Below the pieces are notes generated by a model. It had not been told where the DNA came from and ran no database searches. It worked only from the letters and a program-made list of their open reading frames with translations. A stretch of 10,684 nucleotides of DNA, taken from NCBI GenBank assembly GCA_015501595.1, contig JADNRX010001360.1, positions 1-10,684 on the forward strand. Reading direction: 5' to 3'. This document shows, piece after piece, positions 1 to 6,642 of this stretch. Source of the stretch: Hymenopellis radicata (Eukaryota > Basidiomycota > Agaricomycetes > Agaricales > Physalacriaceae). The translations under genes were made by a program, and so were the position numbers. How positions within the stretch are numbered: the stretch's first letter is position 1; the number at the start of each line of letters is the position of its first letter.

Positions 1-470
1 TCGCTTCGGGGCATCGTCTCTTGAAGCTTCGAAGAAGCGCGTAGGCCGTCATACACCACCGCTTCGAGTTGTGCAGAGAGAATGATCTTCGATTCAAGGT
101 AAGACGCGATCTGCCCAAGGAGAGAGATGCTTACATCGGTGTGCTTTCCACAGACAGCAGGTGGAAATTCCCCAGAGAGCACCAGCGATTTGAGACGTGA
201 TCCGGTTCTTGGGATCAGCCCAGCGCTCAGCGACGATAGTGACATCGTATCCGGCATCTAGTAGTGCCCACGCGGTCTGAAGGCTTCATTAGCACACGAA
301 TTTTCGAAAAGTAGGTTGTAACACCTACAGTGAAACCAGTGACACCGCCACCGACAACAAGAATGCGCTTCTTAGGCACATCGGGGTTAGGTGAAGTAGT
401 TGTCCATGGTTGAAAACGAGCTCGTCGCCAACGCGAGTCAAGAAGAAGTCGGGAGCGGGGCGTTAGACAT
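1..470 (-). pseudogene. 5' part of a decayed D-amino-acid oxidase copy
   Basis: Read on the minus strand from an ATG at 470-468, this matches the plus-strand gene at 4716 base for base over long stretches, including the segment encoding the FAD motif VVGGGVTGFT (about 330-370) and the segment around the motif HNSKRW (about 50-70). Both early introns are recognisable: one at about 277-328 (GTAGGT...CAG), and one at about 87-134 that is 48 nt long, as in the other copy, but whose acceptor reads GAAG instead of ACAG. The reading frame is broken by single-base differences near 455 and 400 (missing bases) and by an extra base near 165-177 (TGGGGAATTT against TGGGAATTCC). It therefore cannot make the enzyme as it stands. 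It runs off the left edge, so its 3' half is unseen. It is divergent from the better copy, 4.2 kb away. Confidence 0.88.
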
Positions 471-617
471 AGATGTTTTCGAAATAAAGCTGAGTCTGAG
501 TGTCGACTGCTGATGATGCTCCCTCCTCCTGGACATGTCCGTCTTATATATCAGCCCCAAGCTGCATGTCCGAGCTCTGAGCACGAGTCGTTCTGCATCC
601 TCCGCGGTACCCTGACG
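471..617 (-). promoter_or_regulatory. Promoter of the decayed DAAO copy, homologous to that of the better copy
   Basis: A TATATAA box (minus strand, 544-550) lies about 75 bp upstream of the ATG at 470, the same spacing as in the plus-strand copy. Shared blocks in the same order include the CATCATCAGCAGTC leader, ACTCAGACTCAGCTT, TGTCCAGGA, the TATA box and CGTCAGGGTnCCGCGGA (minus strand of 601-617). The last block is 147 bp upstream of the ATG here and 149 bp upstream in the other copy. The duplication thus included the promoter. Weaker similarity may continue to about 700. Confidence 0.75.
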
Positions 618-827
618 ACTACAAGTTGCAAGTCGACCTCTTGATTGACATGAGTGACGACAGCGCGGACCAGCAAGGTAACCCGGGTCAAGGTGAGAGA
701 TAATCCGCCTCGGATCGGCCTCTGTCTGTCGAGTCCTTGTTCGGGATGAGATTAAAAAGAGGGTGAATGTCCCCATACCTTCACTGTATCAGAGAAGCCC
801 CTTTGGACCTTCATCGCGTTCTTGCAT
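618..827. other. Region without an identifiable gene
   Basis: The part next to the DAAO promoter may be diverged duplicated upstream sequence (a CCCGGG block is shared with 4510-4518). The rest could be the 3' end of the unassigned minus-strand gene to the right. Frames are open on both strands, but none has a recognisable domain. Confidence 0.4.
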
Positions 828-1440
828 CTATAGGTACGCATTAGACGATATGAAAGCAAGAAAGAGAATGCCTCGCACCGAACATATTCTTGCAGGGCAA
901 TCTTCGCACCTGACTGGTAGACCCTACCGAGGACACTCGTCAGAGATTGCAGGACAGGTAACGGGATGCCGAATCCACCAAGTTGAAGCCTTACGTTCCG
1001 AGTATATGAGCAAGAGTTCCTCGGGGCACTTGCACTGTATCATGTTCGAATGCCAGAGCCAAAATCCCGATGTTTCTTCCGCCGAAAAAAGCAGGCGCTG
1101 CAGCGTGAGTAGCGGTCCTTTGAATTTGCGCTTTGCCCAACTGTTGAGCGAGGGCGAGTCTACAACTCTTGGTCCACCGGCGTTGGGCTGCTGGCAACAC
1201 GCAGGCCCCGATATCCAGAGATAGTGGTACATCTGCGATAGTTGAGGTAACCGCTGCGCCAGGTAAGGTGCAGGAAAGAAGTCAAAATCTAGATGCGCTG
1301 ATGACCGGTAGCGAGATTCGGGAACGAGATCTCCATGAACGATTCATACTCGCTGTAGATTCGATCGCCTCGGAATGTGAGCCCACACAGGGATCAACAC
1401 CTCCCGAAGCGTCGCGTCGCGTGTGATACGATCTCGTGCG
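828..1440 (-). pseudogene. Unidentified decayed or partial spliced gene
   Basis: I do not recognise the product. On the minus strand, a stretch at about 1200-995 reads as a plausible protein (motifs RTATHAAAPAFFGGRNIGIL and HDTVQVPRGTLAHILGT). It is followed by a candidate intron 994-924 (GTAAGG...GTAG, 71 nt, CTGAC branch site), a 40-nt exon 923-884 (VYQSGAKIALQEY) and a second candidate intron 883-828 (GTTCGG...ATAG, 56 nt, pyrimidine-rich with CTAATG). Splicing both keeps one open frame through QERDEG. Upstream, from about 1440 to 1210, protein-like fragments lie in different frames with stops, and I find no single start. It could be a decayed gene or a real gene whose 5' exons I have not resolved. 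No function is proposed. Confidence 0.33.
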
Positions 1441-1763
1441 CGAGAATATCTACAGACTGTCAAACATGGAGGACGCATCAGAGAAAATGGCTTACATTTC
1501 TCTTTACGCCGATTCCAATGTGGCATCATCCGTGCTGGAAGATGAAAGAAAGTACGTGCAGGTAGAAGCGAGTTGGGGAATAGAGCCGTGAGATGGTAGA
1601 TAATTGGAGTGAGATTGAGCGCATTTTTAGGCCGAGTCGTACTGCAAATCATTAGAGGCTCATGAAGATGATATACAAGCAGAAGTACACACTTGGAATA
1701 AAGTCGCAGGACAGGAGTTTTGAGTTGAAAGCGCGAGGTGAAATGGCGAAAATGAATCCACAA
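1441..1763. other. Region with open frames but no recognisable domain
   Basis: A minus-strand frame is open from 1763 to 1344, but its composition is not convincing as protein. A possible intron lies at about 1723-1675 on the minus strand (GTGTAC...TGCAG with a CTAATG branch site), which may belong to the 5' end of the unassigned gene to the left. Nothing further can be supported. Confidence 0.25.
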
Positions 1764-1793
1764 AGGATGACACTGATAATATACACTTTTTAG

Positions 1794-1815
1794 GACACGT
1801 CGCGATAGACACGTC
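1794..1815 (+). repeat. Short perfect direct repeat GACACGTC
   Basis: GACACGTC occurs at 1794-1801 and 1808-1815, separated by GCGATA. It could be a paired binding site, or chance. It lies in sequence with no identified gene. Confidence 0.4.
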
Positions 1816-2160
1816 CTGCACTATGACGCCTTACTTCGCGGTACAAGTTGAAAAGAGGACATAGCAGGTCAGCTAGATATAGTCCCGACATATTCTGTGT
1901 AGAAAAACGAATTGAGATCGCTAGCTAAAGAAAACAGAAAAGTTGCGCACCTTGTTCTCTCCTCGCTGGTCATCGAATTGGAAGGATTTAGCAGCTTTGA
2001 TTTATGTGGAGATATGGGACAAATACACGACGTGTTAGAGGACAAGAGCCGCCTTTTGTAGCAGCGGCACCAGCCAAATCGCAATTCCGAGCGTTCAGCT
2101 GGGGGCAAAAACCCGCGCCGGTTGACCAAGTCATTCCTGAGCAGAGCGCCTGCTGCCTTT
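1816..2160. other. Intergenic region, nothing identified
   Basis: A minus-strand frame is open from 2372 to 1869 (167 codons) but shows no domain and an arginine- and serine-rich composition typical of chance frames. A GT...CACAG pair that could be an intron sits near 1898-1954 on the minus strand. No gene is supported. Confidence 0.35.
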
Positions 2161-2246
2161 TGGGTCGTGACTGGGTAGTCTCGATACCCGACTTTATGGC
2201 GAAGGGAAGACAATCGTTCCCTTCTATTATAGTGACTGGGTCGTGA
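2161..2246 (+). repeat. Two hairpins bracketed by a 10-bp direct repeat
   Basis: TGGGTCGTGA is present at both 2161-2170 and 2237-2246. Each end is about one and a half copies of the 11-bp unit GTGACTGGGTC, in a different register. Between them are two perfect inverted repeats: GGGTA/TACCC (2173-2177 and 2185-2189) and GAAGGGAA/TTCCCTTC (2201-2208 and 2217-2224, 8-nt loop). It could be a small mobile-element remnant, a paired regulatory site or a transcribed structured element. Confidence 0.5.
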
Positions 2247-2308
2247 TGAGAGTTGGAAACAAGCAGTTTTTCCGCCCGGCCCGAGGTTCGGGATTCCTTC
2301 CGAAGTGC

Positions 2309-2316
2309 TCACGTGA
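2309..2316. promoter_or_regulatory. Palindromic E-box TCACGTGA
   Basis: The core CACGTG (2310-2315) is the site bound by fungal basic helix-loop-helix factors. It lies between the end of the F-box gene and the hairpin cluster, and is not clearly upstream of any identified gene. A chance occurrence is possible. Confidence 0.3.
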
Positions 2317-2436
2317 CTGAAAACCCACCGCGCCGCGCGACGACTCGAGATCCAAGACGAGGAAGAAAGCATATCAAAAACCGTTTAAATACAGACATAT
2401 AGTGGCACTTTGTACATATATTTTTCAGCCATCATT

Positions 2437-3612
2437 CTAAACAAGTTCATTGTACCTAGCTTCGTCAGGAGTCTGGACGCCACAGCTCTCAACTGACTGA
2501 TACCTTTACTGACTCCAGGTTTGGGAGCCGAGTCAGTCCTTCGCCTATGTCCCGGAAGGTTTTGTGCTCGCAAGAACACGTCGAATACTGAGGACATGCT
2601 AGCTCGAGCATCAACTGATCCAAATGAAGCCCTGGCACAGATGCTGCTAGCTTTAGATTGTCAATCCACCAGGCCAACCATGGTGAGTTGAGGCTAGGAA
2701 GGACTATCCGAAGTTTCCGGAGCCGGTGCAGTGGAAAGAAAGGCATCTCTGCCTTCAGTCGTTCTTGTGCTATTCCATCAAATGAGTTAGTTGCCACTCA
2801 GGAATACAATGATACTAAAGCTCACTAGATTTATGACCAATATCGCCAACGGGACTTCGAAGGGTCAGGGATGTGAGCTCGGGGAGCTGACCGATGATCC
2901 TTGAGATGACTGGGAGTTCGCTAGGGAAGTAGCTCTCCATCGTGAGAGTACGGAGACACGCCAGCCACCCATCAGCCGCGTTGTCTAACAACGACACGCC
3001 CAACGGAGACGAAAGCAGTCCTGCTGTAATAGACAGCTCGGTAATACGAGGTGTCTGAAAGTCCAGTGGAGCAGCTGCGCTCATCGCGTGGACCTCGAGC
3101 AGTTGAAGAGATGTGACAGAAGGGAAGTACGAAAGGACTTTGGACAAGGAATGGGAGGACTCCAGGAAAACCGTGTTTAAAGTCAATTTCCTAACATTGG
3201 GGGATGTGATGATGGGGAGAAGGCCGCTAGGCCCGTGAAGGCGTCCAATCTGACCATCTGCATCAACTCGAGTCATCGAGATTGATCAGGGAGCGAAACA
3301 CTTGACCAAGCGATTGGTCTTCGTGAACGTACAGCCGCTTCCGAGCGCTACTTGCACTAGGAAACTCCCCAGCTACAATGCGGAGCCGGCGCACGTATGG
3401 GAGGATATGGGTGACGTTTGCAGGAGGGGGAGATAGCTGGATGGCGGCTTTGCCGTTGGCGACAACGCCAGTTCTCGAAACAGGTGCATTTGCGAGCGAT
3501 GGCGGAGGCGCTGCGCCGTACTGGCCAACACTATGAGAGCCGAGGGATCGTCGCGGAGCCAGTCGACAATCTCATCGAGGAGTTCTTGCGGGAATTCGGA
3601 AGTGTTGTTCAT
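2437..3612 (-). pseudogene. F-box / leucine-rich-repeat-like protein, broken
   Basis: F-box proteins of this fungal type act as substrate adaptors of SCF ubiquitin ligases; that role is known from the family, not shown here. From ATG 3612 the N-terminus carries an F-box pattern, with FPQELLDEIVDWLRDDPSAL followed by RLRHRSQMHLFREL. The typical next motif, HILPYVRRLRI, is present but one frame over, so a base is missing near 3413-3417. A TGA (about 3264) and a further shift near 3235 interrupt the next part. From about 3230 to 2826 an open stretch contains leucine-rich segments (NVRKLTLNTVFL, FPSVTSLQLLEV, LPELTSLTLRS). A canonical intron at 2825-2770 (GTGAGC, CTAAC branch, AATAG, 56 nt) joins it in frame to RLRKLRIV and the motif LAWW. 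A last one-base shift near 2487 leads to a stop at 2439-2437. Confidence 0.68.
2770..2825 (-). other. Intron in the F-box gene
   Basis: The minus strand reads GTGAGC at the donor, CAACTAACTC as the branch region and GGAATAG at the acceptor, 56 nt in all. Removing it joins the frame ending HKS to QERLKAEMPFFPLHRLRKL in phase 1 and skips the TAG just inside the intron. This is a splice event, not a mutation. Confidence 0.75.
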
Positions 3613-3650
3613 GGAGGGCGAGTTGAAGAGATGAACTGCAAAGAGGAAGC

Positions 3651-3658
3651 TTTAAAAG
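3651..3658 (-). promoter_or_regulatory. TATA-like element upstream of the F-box gene
   Basis: CTTTTAAA on the minus strand lies about 40-46 bp upstream of the ATG at 3612. The spacing fits a short fungal leader, but the match to TATAWAW is weak. Confidence 0.3.
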
Positions 3659-4378
3659 CGGTTCAAGATCGTGAGATCTCCTGAAGAGGCCTAGCAGTTC
3701 CTGCAAGATAGTAGCTGCTAGCATCCATGGATCGTGTAACGTCCAAGGAGCCGCGCCACAGAATTGAACTGCCCAATCTCTCCAACTTCAGAGAAGAGGA
3801 ATTTGAACTTGTACATAATTCCGAGGCAGATCTGAGCAGTTGAGAAGCGCGAGGAGATGCAGGGATGCTCATCGCTTAACGCCATGGTCCATGGAACGGA
3901 CACGATTGCCGACGGGTTTAAACACCGGTATCACCGTGTTCAACTTGTCCTCCGACATCATCATGTTTTTCGGGATTCCTATACGGAGCGTGCATCTTCA
4001 ACAATTGCCGTGGACTTGAGAGACTTATGCTTTCAAATTCTTTCTCGCCGATGATGTCGCTATGACCGTACAAAGTTGGACCAGCATCGGTGAAATGGTG
4101 CTTTTACTTTCATTCCGTGGTCGTACTGATATTCCCTGACTTTTAGTTGTTATATTCATACATTATCGTATCTCTGAAGACTCAGACGTTCGGACGTGAT
4201 TATATGCTCGGGCGTGTCTCCACCGTGACTGTCTTCTCTGGTCCTCGGTAAGATCTGGAAATAGTCAGGTTCCAGATTGCACACTCAGATTCAACCCAGC
4301 TCGCACTCCGGCAACTTAACAAAACTCGACTGCCCAAATACCTACTCTTAAAGTTCAGGACTACTAGCCATATATACA
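3659..4378. other. Intergenic region, nothing identified
   Basis: Frames up to 69 codons occur on both strands (for example 3872-3663 and 3903-3718, minus), with no domain and no consistent splicing. It contains the upstream regions of the minus-strand F-box gene and of the plus-strand leader. A short segment at about 4203-4220 resembles part of the retrotransposon zinc-knuckle coding sequence, but is too short to call. Confidence 0.4.
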
Positions 4379-4636
4379 ATGTCGGTGTCGATGAATACAT
4401 CTGTGAGTGTTCTCATTTCTTGAATGTCGCAGCAGACTAACAATTCAACTAGTACGAATATGAAGGATAATCCTCAAATGCTCCGAGGTCATTCACATCC
4501 TCCTCATCACCCGGGGCCTATGCTTTCTCCGCGCAGAACCCTGCAAGTCCACAACAACCAGCGAGACGTCAGGGTGCCGCGGATGGCACAACTTGTGCTT
4601 GTCCGAGCTCTTTCAAAGTCGCGGACGTGGTATTGG
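4379..4636 (+). other. Possible leader exons or gene-start remnant upstream of DAAO
   Basis: An ATG at 4379 directly follows CATATATAC and encodes MSVSMNTS, ending at a good donor (GTGAGT). A 50-nt intron at 4403-4452 has a GACTAAC branch site and ACTAG acceptor. The next exon reads YEYEG, then TAA at 4468-4470. The same frame then stays open from 4471 to about 4745, with a serine/proline/glutamine-rich start (SSNAPRSFTSSSSPG) and the motif CACPSSFKV. Either this is the broken start of an unknown gene, or it is an upstream short ORF with a leader intron, or chance. The DAAO promoter overlaps its 3' part and similar sequence occurs upstream of the other DAAO copy, which argues for non-coding promoter sequence. 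No function is proposed. Confidence 0.22.
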
Positions 4637-4643
4637 TATATAA
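4637..4643 (+). promoter_or_regulatory. TATA box of the DAAO gene
   Basis: TATATAA lies 73-79 bp upstream of the ATG at 4716. It is conserved in sequence and spacing in the divergent copy (544-550, minus strand), which supports it as functional rather than chance. The leader between box and ATG (ACTCAGACTCAGCTT and neighbours) is also conserved, and the start context CACCATGTC is favourable. Confidence 0.7.
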
Positions 4644-4715
4644 CCTGGATGTGTCCAGGACGATGGAACATCATCAGCAGTCCACACTCAGACTCAGCTT
4701 CATTTCGAAATCACC

Positions 4716-6186
4716 ATGTCTATCGCCTCTGCTCCCAACTTCTTCTTGACTCGCGTCGGCGACGAACTTGTCCTCAACGACAGACAACCTACTCAGCCCA
4801 ACCTCGACGTGCCTAAGAAGCGCATTCTTGTTGTCGGTGGCGGTGTCACTGGTTTCACTGTAGGTGTTACACCTACTTTCGAAATTCATGTGCTAATAAG
4901 GCCTCCAGACCGCCTGGGCACTACTCGATGCCGGATACGACGTTACCATAATTGCCGAGCGCTGGGCTGATCCCAAGAACCGCATCACGTCTCAAATCGC
5001 TGGTGCTCTCTGGGAATTCCCACCTGCTGTCTGTGGAAAGCACACCGATGTAAGTATCTTCGTCCTTGGGCTGATCGCCGTCTCACCCTGATAACAGGTC
5101 ATCTCTCTGCACAACTCGAAGCGGTGGTGCATGACAGCCTACCGCGTCTTCGACAAGCTTCAAGAGGCGATGCCCCGCAGCGACTACTTCGACCACGGTG
5201 TTCAGATGCGGATGGCCAACTTCTTCTTTGACCAGAAGATGGAGAACATGCCTGACCGTGGGCAACTTGACAAGTTTGAAGAGATCATGGCTGAAAAAGA
5301 CGTGAGTTTCCTCCTTCGACCTGATACCGAAACTAATAATTTTCAGATCAAAGGTGTTCGGCGCGATGCCAGTATCGTCCTTGAGCACGAAGTTAACCAG
5401 AAGGCCGGCGTTGTCGACGCGTATCAGCATCTCGCACCGGTTATTGATACCGACGCATACATGAACTGGCTGCGCTTCGTCCTGGTCTGCAAAGGTGCTG
5501 TGATGGAGACTCGCCGAATCAACGGCGATCTTCTCGACCAAGAGGAAGAACTCCTCGCCGAGTGCGGCGCAGACGCCATCGTGAACGCGACGGGACTCGC
5601 TGGTCTTGAGCTCGCTGGAGATGAATCCGTCTACCCACTTCGCGGAGCTCTCATCCGAGTCGTCAACGACGGGAAGATGTTCCCCAAATCACCAGGCGCT
5701 CGCTGTAACACACGATGACACGCGCGGCGAAGATGAGGACATTGTTTTTATTGTTCCCCGGAACGACAATACGCTCATCCTTGGTGGTAAGTCATATATC
5801 TTATTATTAGGGACACTGATGCTAATTCTCTCCTCCTCAGGCTTGGCGCAACCCCACAAATACGAGCTCGACTTGACCTTGGACAGCCCCGAAATTGTTC
5901 GCATGCGCGAGCGCTGCAATAACTTTGTTCCCGGGTTGGAGCGCGCCGAATATGACCCAGATGCACCCTCGTGCAAGGTCTCCGTCCCTTCCGCGGATCC
6001 AATGTACGCGTTGAACGCGAGCTGCGCTCCAGACCAGACGGATCCATGAGTCGGATTGTCCACTCTTATGGACAGGGCGGCGCAGGCTTTTCGCTCTCCT
6101 TTGGGTGTGCTAGCGATGTCTTGGAGTTGATTGAGGAAGTGGAGTCGGGCCTTCGGGCCAGCAAGATGGGTTGTGCTCGTCACTAG
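4716..6186 (+). CDS. D-amino-acid oxidase-family flavoenzyme, five exons, two compensating frameshifts
   Basis: The family uses FAD to oxidise D-amino acids (some members D-aspartate) to 2-oxo acids, ammonia and hydrogen peroxide, usually in peroxisomes. Exons: 4716-4859, 4909-5049, 5098-5301, 5347-5786 and 5841-6186. All introns are GT-AG, 45-54 nt. The ideal product is about 424 residues. Visible features: the FAD motif VVGGGVTG (residues 39-46), HNSKRW, VNATGLAGLEL (about 242), GLRPFRG with the likely substrate arginine (about 356), and the DAAO signature IVHSYGQGGAGF (about 382-393), close to the PROSITE pattern but with Ser after His. One extra base at 5686-5693 and one missing base at 5969-5970 shift the frame and cancel. 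As written, translation stops at TGA 5716 after 286 residues, losing the signature. Strong similarity on both sides suggests a recent pseudogene or sequencing errors. SKM lies five residues before the stop. Confidence 0.92.
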
Positions 6187-6642
6187 CAGCGTGCTTTGTA
6201 AAGTCGTTGATTGCAGTCACTTAAGTTATTACCTATTTATGTCTTGCAATTTTATGTCTCCTTCATTCCACATTGACAAGCCAGCTCTGCGGAAAATGAC
6301 TGCCCTTCGCAATGATGGCAGTCGGCTCGTTTGATGAGGTTCAGCGTACTCGGACGTATCTTACGAGGTCTTCTTGTCTCTATGCTGTCCGAAGCGCGCT
6401 TAACGCGTCAGAAACGCGTCCAATGCAACATACGAACGGCAATGGCGATGCCGAGCTGTCAGTGACGGATCGGTGCTTAAGTAACGTTGAGACCTTCTTC
6501 CTCTTGCACTCATAGTCATACCACGACCAGACCACACCTACCAAGGAGCGCCTAGTTCATACAAACGCAAGGATATTCCTCGTCTCGGGATCCGTTCTTC
6601 TAGTCGTCTTTTCTGGAAGACTTCCGCATTAATAATTCAATC
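6187..6642 (+). other. Intergenic region between DAAO and the second F-box gene
   Basis: It holds the DAAO 3' flank and the upstream region of the next gene. It is AT-rich near 6220-6255, where transcript ends would be expected. It contains an inverted repeat ACTGCC/GGCAGT (6299-6304 and 6317-6322) and two ACGCGT boxes. I see no TATA box close to 6643 and no gene. Confidence 0.45.
6403..6419. promoter_or_regulatory. Pair of ACGCGT (MluI cell-cycle-box-like) motifs
   Basis: ACGCGT is present at 6403-6408 and 6414-6419, 11 bp apart, about one helical turn. In yeasts this is the MBF site of G1/S genes. Here it lies about 230 bp upstream of the second F-box gene. Function in this fungus is inference. 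Confidence 0.3.

Noticed and set aside
1040..1055. GTTCGAATGCC resembling a tRNA T-loop
   Set aside because: No acceptor, D-arm or anticodon stem could be fitted around it.
763..1224. Plus-strand open frame of 153 codons
   Set aside because: No domain. It lies antisense to the segment with better splice-supported coding signal, and its composition looks random.
1869..2372. Minus-strand open frame of 167 codons
   Set aside because: No recognisable motif. It is rich in Arg and Ser, and overlaps the hairpin and repeat cluster at 2161-2246.
2770..2825. Stop codon and frameshift in the F-box gene
   Set aside because: A canonical intron with a CTAAC branch site explains both and keeps the frame.
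4195..4225. Second LINE zinc-knuckle fragment (minus strand, VET-PEH after a two-base shift)
   Set aside because: The shared sequence is under 20 bp and flanking residues do not match; likely coincidence.
5083..5541. Minus-strand open frame of 152 codons
   Set aside because: Exactly antisense to DAAO exons 3 and 4, whose protein is conserved; a shadow frame caused by codon bias.
5787..5840. Treating the in-frame stretch in DAAO as coding
   Set aside because: It has a canonical donor (GTAAGT), a branch-like GCTAATT and CTCAG acceptor, and interrupts the conserved GGLAQPHKYEL segment; it is an intron.
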